From NCBI GenBank assembly GCA_012861695.1, contig JAAOOA010000324.1, positions 189,001 through 253,000 on the forward strand: a stretch of 64,000 nt of DNA. Direction: 5' to 3'. Positions within the stretch are counted from its first letter, which is position 1. Each line of letters starts with the position of its first letter. The position numbers and the translations under genes are program-made. Below the pieces are notes generated by a model, which saw only the letters and a list, made by a program, of their open reading frames with translations, was not told the origin of the DNA and ran no database searches. The stretch is from Trematomus loennbergii. Taxonomy: Eukaryota > Chordata > Actinopteri > Perciformes > Nototheniidae. Of the stretch, positions 25,317 to 35,464 are shown in pieces.

Positions 25317-28300
25317 ATGGAGCTCACCACACTGTGCACGGTGCTCGGTGAGTAGACTATATATCACAGTACAGTATGTATTCTATTTATCGTGTTCTAC
25401 GTATCATCAGAATCAGATTTATTGCAGACTGAGTGTCAAGGAATCTGCTTTGGAATTAAGATGTAATAAAAGAGCAAATATAGACTATTTTAAACATCTA
25501 CTTGTATACAATTTAAACAATTCAATTGAATATTTACAATAATATACACAGAATACAATATCATAGGACAAATAACTCAGAAATTAAAGAGTAATATGTA
25601 CATTTTCGCCAATTCCTGCATTTTACAAGCAGCGTAAAGTCGCTTGCACGATTGTATTTTATTTCTTTGTCTTAACTATGCATAGTTTGAACTACTATAG
25701 TTTTTTATTTACTTTCTCTTATTTAAAAGTTATCCTCGCTTCATGAAACTTTCTGTTGCATCTTCACAGCGGAAACTAAACGAGGGAATAATCTGTAACG
25801 AATAATACTCAAAATGATCAGCAATCAACAGAAATGCTTTTATCCAACAAAGGTGAATTATCCTCATCTTTACGCAGCTCTACCTCATTGCATTGTAGCT
25901 TTGATAAACTACTTTTCACACTTTCCCCCTATGTTTGCATCACCTTAAAAGCATTTATGACCTTTCATGTCCAGATGTTCTTCTGTCAAAGTCTCTGCAG
26001 AGATGTGCAAGATGCAGCTTTGTCTTCAAAACGATTATCTTGTTGTGGTTTCAGGCCAACATGTGAAAGCAGCTAAATGCAATGTGATCTGAAGCTGCAG
26101 ATCTGGCTGATTTCAGACGAGAGGGAATTGTGTTGTAATAAATAGAGAATATACTAAACAAAATTACCGTGACAATATTACCTGACAGTGAACGCAGCTA
26201 AGAGGTTTGTTTCTGATCACATTGACCTCGCTTATTGCTCGAATAACATCCGTTGTGAAACAAAAAGAAAGACCTTGTGAGGAGGGTTATCGAACGTCTA
26301 TATTTAGTTTTTCTGCAAAACTGTTTTCTGGTGAGGTGCAATTACAATTTTAAAATCTCTTTTTTCTTTCCTTGCAGCCACTCTGAGAGTCCTGCCCAAC
26401 AAATCCCAGTTCTTTAAGTACAAATCTGTCTCTTTTAGCTGTGAGGGAAACTCTTCTGAGTGGAAAGTGAAGAGGAACACATCTAAAAACACAAATGAAG
26501 ATTGTCCAAATTCCCCCGACCGAAAAATCCCAACCACTGTGTTATTGAGGACTTTACCTCTGACTCTGGGGTTTACTGGTGTGAGTCTGAGGCAGGAAGG
26601 TGCAGCAACAGCGTCAACATCACTGTGTCCGGTGGGTTTCAACAACAACAGTTTGAACATGCTAATTCAGCAGCATTGGTGGTACGTTCAAGTGCTGCTA
26701 ACAACCTGTTTCTGTGGTTTTCTTACATGCAACATCTTGTTATAGCAGGGTTTGCTTTAAGGTGGTAGACAAGTTGCTTACACAGTGTTGAACATGTTTT
26801 TGTCTTAAAACTTTAAAATGTTCAATTCATAAAAGTTAATTGTAAGATTTTTGTTCTTCAGCGTCCGGAGTCGCCTGCCCCCCCCCTTGTTTGGTTTTAC
26901 TTCCTGTGTTTGGCGTGTGCCTCGCGCTGGGCTCTCTGATGCTGCTCGGCCTCTGGAGGAACCACAAAGGTCAGCCTGCATCTCCAGAAAAATAACATTA
27001 TGCATTCTTCCATTTCAGCTATACTTTGATATGAGGAGGTTGCACAACACTTTACTGCGGGGAAACTCCTTAAAGTGGTTATGAAGTAAATACATTTAAA
27101 AAAAGTGTTAAGTGTCTCTACTTTAAAGAGTCCTCTCCTGCTGATGTTCAGGTGTATATCAGTATGTAGGGTCTCTACTTTAAAGAGTCCTCTCCTGCTG
27201 ATGTTCAGGTGTATATCAGTATGTAGTGTCTCTACTTTAAAGAGTCCTCTCCTGCTGATGTTCAGGTGTATATCAGTATGTAGTGTCTCTACTTTAAAGA
27301 GTCCTCTCCTGCTGATGTTCAGGTGTATATCAGTATGTAGTGTCTCTACTTTAAAGAGTCCTCTCCTGCTGATGTTCAGGTGTATATCAGTATGTAGTGT
27401 CTCTACTTTAAAGAGTCCTCTCCTGCTGATGTTCAGGTGTATATCAGTATGTAGTGTCTCTACTTTAAAGAGTCCTCTCCTGCTGATGTTCAGGTGTATA
27501 TCAGTATGAGTGTCTCTACTTTAAAGAGTCCTCTCCTGCTGATGTTCAGGTGTATATCAGTATGTAGTGTCTCTACTTTAAAGAGTCCTCTCCTGCTGAT
27601 GTCAGGTGTATATCAGTATGTAGTGTCTCTACTTTAAAGAGTCCTCTCCTGCTGATGTTCAGGTGTATATCAGTATGTAGTGTCTCTACTTTAAAGAGTC
27701 CTCTCCTGCTGATGTTCAGGTGTATATCAGTATGTAGTGTCTCTACTTTAAAGAGTCCTCTCCTGCTGATGTTCAGGTGTATATCAGTATGTAGTGTCTC
27801 TACTTTAAAGAGTCCTCTCCTGCTGATGTTCAGGTGTATATCAGTATGTAGTGTCTCTACTTTAAAGAGTCCTCTCCTGCTGATGTTCAGGTGTATATCA
27901 GTATGTAGTGTCTCTACTTTAAAGAGTCCTCTCCTGCTGATGTTCACGTATAATGTGTTGGAGCGCTAGCCAATAGAAGCGCGAGTGTTACATAGTGATG
28001 TCACTGCAAGTAAAAGTTAAATTCAGCTTGTTTGTGTTGCAGGTGAAGATGAAGCAGACGTTGATTACACCAATGTTACCGTCACACAGGAAGGGCTGCC
28101 AATCAGGATCAGAGGTATTCTACTTTTAACTTCCCTATATTTATTTTAAATCTTACATCTACCTATCTTACAGATACAGATAAAGTGGTAATGTAGTATG
28201 TTTAACATAAAACCCGAGCACACCTGAAACAACGATAAAGAATATCATTTTTTTGTTATTTCTGGGATAAAATATTAGAAAACTCTCAAATTTGAAGATT

Positions 28301-29664
28301 TGCTGCTTTTTCTTTAAAATGTTTGTATTAATACAGAATATATGTAGTTTTGACTCTTATTACATTTAGGACACTTGTTAAATACTCTAAATTAAGTGCC
28401 ATTAAGAGTATTTTCCAGCGTAAGTATTAGTACTATTACTGAAGTAAATGATCTAGACTGTTCCTACACTATTGACATAATACATCATGAAACAGAGCAT
28501 AACATCTCGTGATAAAAACTGTTACGTAACATTGAGAAACTGCTCTCTGTTTCGGTTGTCTGTCGCTTTAAGAGGAAGCCCCGCCCCCTCACAGTTTCCT
28601 ACGCTCCTATTGGGTCACACTTGGATATCACTATGGTAACAGTAATGCAAAACAGTTGGCTGGAAACCAAAGTTTCACCGTTACTATCAGAAACTCAATG
28701 AACTACAATAACCAAGGTTACCTTTCTGTTTTTGTATGGATTAGAGTTGAGACATGATACAAACATGTAAATACATCGTGGAAACATACGTGTAAATATA
28801 ATGACTTTAAAACAAACCTTGTTTAGTGTGTTAAAGTGGGACACTGCAGGTGAATAGTGTCCAACAAGATAGCAGATATCACCATAAAACCCCCCCACTT
28901 CATTACTGACATGAACACAATATTTTTTCTTCCATAATAAGACATGCTACAGATAAAGTTTTATGATACGTTAAGTTTAAATATGCAAATGAGGCATTAC
29001 TTCCTTAAATATGGCACATTTTCATATATTTCCAGTAATGTAAACGTTGGTTAAAGCCTGATTAAAATGCATGTTGTATTTTGGTATTTAATAATGTAGT
29101 TTAATAGCTTTTAAATTATGATTATTATAATTCTTTTAATATATATTTAATTATTGTTTTTTGTTTAACTTACATTTTTTATTATGAATTATTTTCTTTT
29201 ACTTTTTTTTAAAAATTATAATTTGTTTTTAAGTTATAGAAGATAAAAGCAGCCTTTCCCTTCACTGATTTTAAATCCTACATGTTGTGCATTATCTCAC
29301 TTAATCATGGTGATGCTGCACAGAGTGCCATTTGATTTAATGCACATGAAAAGTTTCAAAGTAATCGGAATTTCTTTTTCTTTTAAACCAACCGATACTG
29401 CTCTTCTTTTAGTCCCAACTAAAAGGGGACCCCCCCCCCCCCTCTCTTTCGTGTTAGCGTGAAAGCATTGTTTAAATTAAGTTTCAAACTGTTATTATTA
29501 TATAAAATAAATGTAAACTTAAAAATCTTCTGAAAGGCCTCGAGGTGACAGGGAAGTAGTGTTTCTATTATTGTGTCCACCTAATGACAGCTGTTTAATA
29601 GTCTTTATGTGTTTCCTGTTTAGATGCTGACACGGCATCCACCTACTCCACAGTGAGAACCTGA
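25317..29664 (+). CDS. Single-Ig, two-ITIM FcR-like inhibitory receptor
   Basis: Type I membrane receptor. Exons: 25317-25347 ([10 protein letters not shown]), 26378-26631 (Ig domain), 26862-26969 (stalk and membrane span), 28043-28114 and 29624-29664 (cytoplasmic tail). Every junction is GT-AG and phase 1. The Ig domain starts [20 protein letters not shown], with cysteines in SFSCEG and VYWCES. The span is [20 protein letters not shown] followed by WRNHKG. The tail holds VDYTNV and STYSTV, both matching the ITIM pattern [SIVL]xYxx[VIL], and ends VRT-stop. The Ig exon is 254 nt where phase needs 255, and the frame slips once between about 26510 and 26535. Close kin of the D1 domain at 51.9 kb, but with no D2 domain. 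By analogy with ITIM receptors it should recruit SH2 phosphatases; ligand unknown. Confidence 0.75.
25410..25580 (-). mobile_element. LINE 3'-tail fragment in intron 1
   Basis: The stretch catcagaatcagatttattg, then caaggaatctgctttgg, is the reverse complement of a fish LINE tail. It lies in the first intron of the single-Ig receptor gene. Confidence 0.5.
27108..27948 (+). repeat. 57-bp minisatellite, ~15 copies, intronic
   Basis: The unit begins gtctctactttaaagagtcc and ends gtatatcagtatgtagt. Copies are almost identical; two units have a one- or two-base loss (near 27508 and 27602). Because 57 is divisible by three, frames stay open on both strands, but the array lies in the intron between the membrane exon and the first tail exon of the receptor. 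Confidence 0.95.
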
Positions 29665-30560
29665 CAGGAACTACAGCTGAGGCCGTTTGAAGATATTGAT
29701 TGTAAAGACATGTTGTAAAAAAAAAACCTGTTTACTTCGTTTGTATGTCAAATATATTTGAAGTCGATGTGTTGTCTTGTGTTGTCTTAATATGGCACAT
29801 TTCATATATTTCCAGTAATGTAAACGTTGGTTAAAGCCTGATTAAAAATGCATGTTGTATTTTATTTAATAATGTAGTTTAATAGCTTTTAAATTATGAT
29901 TATTATAATTCTTTTAATATATATTTAATTATTGTTTTTTTGTTTAACTTACATTTTTTATTATGAATTTATTTTCTTTTACTTTTTTTTAAAAATTATA
30001 ATTTGTTTTTAAGTTATAGAAGATAAAAGCAGCCTTTCCCTTCACTGATTTTAAATCCTACATGTTGTGCATTATCTCACTTAATCATGGTGATGCTGCA
30101 CAGAGTGCCATTTGATTTAATGCACATGAAAAGTTTCAAAGTAATCGGAATTTTCTTTTCTTTTAAACCAAACCGATACTGCTCTTCTTTTAGTCCCAAC
30201 TAAAAGGGGACCCCCCCCCCCCCCCCCCCCTCTGTTTTCGTGTTAGCATGAAAGCATTATTTTTAAATGAAGTTTAAAACTTTTTATCATTATATAAAAT
30301 AAATGTAAACTTAAAAATCTTCTGAAAGGCCTCGAGGTGACAGGGAAGTAGTGTTTCTATTATTGTGTCCACGTAATGACAGCTGTTCAATAGTCTTTAT
30401 GTGTTTCCTGTTTAGATGCTGACACGGCATCCACCTACTCCACAGTGAGAACCTGACAGGAACTACAGCTGCAGCCGTTGAAATAATGATTGTAAAGACA
30501 TGTTGTAAAAAAAAACCCTGTTAACTTTGTTTGTGTCAAATATATTTTAAGTCGATGTGT
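29012..30560 (+). repeat. Tandem duplication (~775 bp) covering the receptor's last exon
   Basis: The block from atatggcacat near 29012 to about 29785 recurs at about 29788-30560, including the AT-rich intron part, the poly-C run (29432 and 30211), the acceptor tttcctgtttag and the terminal coding exon. Identity is very high, with a few substitutions and poly-C length changes. Confidence 0.9.
30416..30456 (+). CDS. Duplicate of the receptor's terminal exon (second ITIM-like motif)
   Basis: Same acceptor and same coding text as 29624-29664, reading [17 protein letters not shown] after phase-1 joining. The stop, splice site and tyrosine motif are all intact. It could serve as an alternative last exon with a different 3' UTR. 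It cannot add to the protein because the first copy already ends in a stop. Confidence 0.6.
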
Positions 30561-30707
30561 TGTCTTTGTCTTCTTACATCCTGGGATCATTCTAACATGT
30601 TATTCTTTAGAGTTTTGTATTCATTTGAAACTAGAGATGAAAAACTATGAAATAAATGTAAAACAACAAAAAAGCGACGTAAAACAACCTGACATTTTTT
30701 TGAATGT

Positions 30708-30860
30708 ATTTATTTATTTGTTTATTCCACACATGGCAGTTATTTTAAAACAAAACATGTACACTTATACTTGTTGTTTTTTTTATGGTGGAAAGGAGCA
30801 GGGAGAAGAAAATCTTATTTGACCTGCCCCTTCTGAAATACCCACAAAAGGTGCGACATA
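30708..30860 (-). mobile_element. LINE 3'-end fragment
   Basis: The stretch tatttatttgtttattccac, then aaggagcagggagaagaaaa and cttatttgacctgcccc, is a common fish LINE 3' end in minus orientation. Confidence 0.5.
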
Positions 30861-31530
30861 AGTTACAAAATAACCTAAAAGAGAAGCAAAAGTACCGAGA
30901 AAAGTCGATATGCAATTACAAGATTCACACATCATAAAAAAGGGACATAGTAACCAAAAAGAGAGCAACCAAATGACCAAAAAGGGCCAAAAGCGTACCC
31001 AGAGGAGACCAGATAAAACTACAAAAAATGACTGAAGAAATGCAAAATAAACAGAAACATCAACAGCAGCGAAATGCATCAAGGATAACACCGGAACACA
31101 GCGTCAGAGAAACTGAGAATTAACTAACTTTATGACACAAATCTCCGCAGGAGGCGTTTGTTTATGTTTCTATCGGCTGGTTCTCACAACTTTTAGAAGT
31201 GAATCATCATAGTTGTCTATTTTTAGCAACGCTGTACATTTTAGTTCCCTTTATAGCCAAACAGGTATTTCCTCATTCCTCTTTCACTGCTTGATGGACG
31301 TCATCCAGAGAATTCCTTCCAACACACACCTTAGCACCGAAGACGATAAATACTAAGGATAAATCTGGGATAAATATGTATTTACGTGTAGAACAGTGAC
31401 ATCTACTGGCTAAATAATTCACTACCTGATGAGACCCTCTGTCTTGTTTTACTATGCTCCGATGGTTCATTCAAAAAGGGTGTTTCAGACTCATTTTCAA
31501 TGGTCATCCTCAGTTCCACTTCACTGTTGT
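30861..31530. other. 3' flanks of two converging genes
   Basis: Lies between the + receptor and the - V-set gene. No exon recognised. It should hold the 3' UTR of the minus-strand gene. Confidence 0.35.
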
Positions 31531-32575
31531 TTATTTTCCTACAAAGATATTTGGTGAGCCGCGGTTTGCAGACAGCGGCAGAGAGAACAGTAGAGTTACT
31601 GTAACTGCCACTCCAACGTAGATCCAGATGTATCTGTGTCTCTCTGTTGGTCTCTGAGTTTGGAGCTCAGCAGCAGCTGTGGAAAATAAAGTTAGTAAAG
31701 TAATGTTGACAGGGAGAAGACCTCTTTTCAGTGAAAAATAAAGACTAAATATTATCCCATTCTGCATCAGAGGTTGCAATGGCTTTGCATCTTTGTTTAC
31801 CATCAGACTAGAGCTAAAGTCTGCATATTAAAGGTCTCCTATAGGTCTCAGATATATAAGAAACATGTCTATGAAGTGATTTGCTCAAAATCCCAAACAG
31901 ATCACCCATTCTAGCCTCAAACCCCTCTATTTCAGCCCTGTTACTAAAGTGCTGATTCTGGGTCTGTAGCTTTAAGAAAAAAAGAAAACGAGAGCTCATG
32001 CAGGAGAATTCTACCGGCAGATTCTCAGATAAACGCTGCCGTGATTAAACTCCATATCATGTTCCAAACCACATCAAGGATTATCTCTGAAACAGTATGG
32101 AGCTCTTTTTCTCTCTCAGGTTTACCACAAGGTGAGTTCCTTTTTATATCCTGCTTCTTTACACATACTCTCTCCAGTACAGGTTAGCTCTGAGTGTTAG
32201 CGATGCTAATGTAAACACAGACCGTATTACTTCCAAAACACGTTGCGCATTGTTTCTGATAGCCAGGGTTGGAGTTATGTGGGAGCCAATGGGAGCTGAG
32301 CTCCCATAAGGAGGGTCTGAGCTCCAATGAGAGCAGTGAAATCATACATCAGTGGGGGTCGCTAATACATTACCAACAACCATTATTTGAATCACAAATA
32401 ATGCATTTTCAATGTAATGAGTATTATTTACATTAACGAGGTAAATCGGCTAAAAGAAAAACATGTTTTCCAAAAACTACGCATCTTATTCTCTCTTGAA
32501 TGACAATATGCCTGCACTCAGGGCTGCAGTGCCGCCGGAGAGCACCGGAGCGCCGCTCCGAGTGAGTGAGTGAGT

Positions 32576-32616
<41 letters not shown>

Positions 32617-34590
32617 CCTACCTGGTATTGTTGTTGTTAGCATCTTGTTAGCTAGCTGCACTAACGGATATAATGAGTTTTTTCTACAACAAGCTGGAGG
32701 AGAGCTCTCTCCTGTCAGACTGAGAGGCTCAGCTGAGGTTATGGACTCTCTGAGGGTTTAGATAGTTCACTTTAGTCTAAGTTATCTCAGTCTCAAACGT
32801 TTAGGCCACCTTTTATGTAAACAAGTATTTTCCAAGGCACACCTTTAAATGATCTTTATAGTTTCAAAGAAACAAGACAATAAATCAAAACAGGTGTGAA
32901 ATAATTCCAATTCATAGTATAGGACAGTAAAACAAGTATACAGTTTAAAAGGAGAGTGTTTTGTAAAATATGCATAAAGAAAAAGTAAATCTGTTTACAG
33001 TTCTGTTTCATTTGGTGTTGAGAGATGTATCCGTAGATCTCTTCATGTTGCTCTCAAAGTGCACCAGATTGATGCATTTAACTTCAAAATGTAAAAATCT
33101 TCCTGGGGAGCATGCCCCCGGACCCCTAGAGCACTGATCTGGCCCGCTGGTATATTGCACATACACCTTCACTCCATCCTGAGGATTTCCTCCGCTCAGA
33201 GCCTGAGCCCAAACATTGATGAACTTGCACCCAGATGAGATGCCAAGTATCTGGCTTGAACTAGCATCACAGAGCAGCACACTGAGTTTACATGGATGTT
33301 TCCTTCTGCACTTTTTCTCTCACGTCAACAGGGCATGTTTGGTTCTTTCTTTGAGGGAAATAGTTTTGTTGAAGCTGCTGTTGGCCTGTGGAGAAATGTA
33401 ATCATAAGAAAATGACTCTGGAAAATCTGCAGATAGAGCCATAAGAAATGAATGCAACTGATTATTTAATGTTTAATGTTGTTTTTATAGGCAATCATTT
33501 AAGCTTTGTTGGTTCCAGGTTTAATATGTGCAATAAGTTCATTTCAATAAGTTTTACAATAAACATTGAACCAGTCCGGCCCTCGATTAGTACCCATTTT
33601 TTTTATTTTGGCCCACTGTGTATTTGAGTTTGATATGTATGCTTTAGATATTAAGTCCACCCCCCAATTAAACTTGTTCAAAAGGATAGGATACTAAATA
33701 AATTCGCTCACTTTTCATATCGTAAACTATATCCATATGCTTCTGTTTTGGTAGTCGTGCCACAACATGCAGCGCGAGTCATAGGTGCGCTCCGGCACTT
33801 AAAAATAGCACTACACCCCTGCCTGCACTTCACCTCCAAGGTATATAAATGTCAGCCGTTATTTACGTGATTACCCGGCTGTTATTGATATATTTATCTC
33901 CGCCGCTAACGTTAGTTTTAAAGACCCCATAAAGCTCAGATTATAACTCGAACCCTGCTGACAGCAAAGTTTCTGATAGGGCCGTGGGTCTAAAGCCCGC
34001 CCACATTTTTAGTAATGTCGTCATGTGACTCTGCAAATCTGGATCAGCTCCGTTGTACCCGTTTTTAGAGATGTGGGTACGGAGCAAAAGAGAGGGGTTT
34101 TATTTTCTGACGCTTTGTGAGTCTCCTGACACACCGGGGACACATATTTATGTATAAAAGACATCAAAAAGTGCATTTTGCATGATAGGAGACCTTTAAA
34201 GAGTGCAGTTTGACTGTTAATACAACACTTCTACTGGTTACTCACCAGTGACGTTGAGCCAGCATCCCTAGAGTTATTCCCACCAGGTATGACGAGTACG
34301 TCACACACATAAAACCCAGAGTCACTGGTCCTGAGTCTGGAGATATGAAGTCTGAGGCGTCCTTCTGTGAGGACGTCTTTGTCCCACTGGACTCGTCCTG
34401 CAAACTGTGGATCCTGAGACTCTGGGGATTCAACACCTTCATAGATGAAACAGGAGGTGTCTCAGTAAACACAGAGGTAGAGATGGATCTGAGGAAGTTT
34501 CTCTTCTGGAGCTGAAGGTCCACTCCAGGGTGATGTCCTGGTTCTCCTCTGCCTGATAGGAAGCCTGAGTCACATTCACTACAAATGTTC
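31531..34590 (-). CDS. V-set Ig membrane protein (B7/butyrophilin-like), partial, frameshifted
   Basis: V-set exon 34590-34246: (x)TFVVNVTQASYQAEENQD, ITLEWTFSS, then SPESQDPQFAGRVQWDKDVL, LRLHISRLRTSDSGFYVCDV and ending LNVTA across the splice. TM exon 31676-31531: AAAELQTQRPTERHR, the span YIWIYVGVAVTVTLLFSLPL and a short tail to a TAA. Exons join in phase 1. I recognise the type from teleost VNVTQxSYQAEEN..ITLEWTF proteins, which look like B7/butyrophilin relatives. The V-set exon needs about three one-base frame corrections (near 34440-34470 and 34270), yet its length is still a multiple of three. The signal-peptide exon was not found. The single intron is nearly filled by a transposon. 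Immediately upstream of the V-set exon lies a minisatellite that copies its acceptor. Confidence 0.65.
32561..32612 (+). repeat. (GTGA)n(GA)n microsatellite
   Basis: Six GTGA units followed by about 15 GA units. Confidence 0.9.
33795..33826 (-). mobile_element. hAT-type terminus fragment
   Basis: The segment ggcacttaaaaatagcacta followed by cacccctg matches the terminus at 24575-24623. A GGGGAGCATGCCCCCGGACC segment near 33105 likely belongs to the same family. Confidence 0.45.
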
Positions 34591-35437
34591 CTGTGGAGGA
34601 GACACAGAGGGACTCTTTAAACTGCAGCTATGTTTCTGTGGAGGAGACACAGAGGGACTCTTTAAACTGCAGCTATGTTCCTGTGGAGGAGACACAGAGG
34701 GACTCTTTAAACTGCAGCTATGTTCCTGTGGAGGAGACACAGAGGGACTCTTTAAACTGCAGCTATGTTCCTGTGGAGGAGACACAGAGGGACTCTTTAA
34801 ACTGCAGCTATGTTCCTGTGGAGGAGACACAGAGGGACTCTTTAAACTGCAGCTATGTTTCTGTGGAGGAGACACAGAGGGACTCTTTAAACTGCAGCTA
34901 TGTTCTGTGGAGGAGACACAGAGGGACTCTTTAAACTGCAGCTATGTTTCTGTGGAGGAGACACAGAGGGACTCTTTAAACTGCAGCTATGTTCTGTGGA
35001 GGAGACACAGAGGGACTCTTTAAACTGCAGCTATGTTTCTGTGGAGGAGACACAGAGGGACTCTTTAAACTGCAGCTATGTTCCTGTGGAGGAGACACAG
35101 AGGGACTCTTTAAACTGCAGCTATGTTCTGTGGAGGAGACACAGAGGGACTCTTTAAACTGCAGCTATGTTCTGTGGAGGAGACACAGAGGGACTCTTTA
35201 AACTGCAGCTATGTTCTGTGGAGGAGACACAGAGGGACTCTTTAAACTGCAGCTATGTTCTGTGGAGGAGACACAGAGGGACTCTTTAAACTGCAGCTAT
35301 GTTTCTGTGGAGGAGACACAGAGGGACTCTTTAAACTGCAGCTATGTTCTGTGGAGGAGACACAGAGGGACTCTTTAAACTGCAGCTATGTTCTGTGGAG
35401 GAGACACAGAGGGACTCTTTAAACTGCAGCTATGTTT
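34591..35437 (-). repeat. 19-copy, 44/45-bp minisatellite repeating a splice acceptor
   Basis: On the minus strand each unit ends with CCTCTGTGTCTCCTCCACAG followed by GAACA or GAAACA, the same sequence as the V-set exon acceptor at 34591. I count 19 units (by ggagacacagaggg). The last unit is the working acceptor. Units differ mainly by ttcctg, ttctg or tttctg at the junction. Confidence 0.95.
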
Positions 35438-35464
35438 CTGTGCTGCTACTGAGAACAGCTTTAA

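Larger units (their letters stand above)
31832..34195. mobile_element. TTAA-flanked (Kolobok/piggyBac-type) element, 2.36 kb, in the V-set gene intron
   Basis: TTAA stands at 31828-31831 and 34196-34199. The ends are AGGTCTCCTAT and ATAGGAGACCT, a perfect 11-bp inverted pair. Two related elements with the same ends lie at 35465 and 53578. It holds no transposase; inner parts include a GA microsatellite and hAT debris. The TTAA target and AGG start suggest the Kolobok superfamily; piggyBac is the alternative. Confidence 0.75.

Noticed and set aside
27108..27948. CRISPR-like regular array
   Set aside because: Units are directly joined with no variable spacers, and the DNA is from a vertebrate.
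27105..27969. Open frames with a 19-residue peptide repeat on both strands
   Set aside because: The 57-bp unit is divisible by three and has no stops, so frames are open by arithmetic; the array lies in an intron.
32095..32135. MELFFSLRFTTR with a gtgagt donor as a first coding exon
   Set aside because: It lies inside the TTAA-flanked transposon in the intron of an opposite-strand gene, with no downstream exon.
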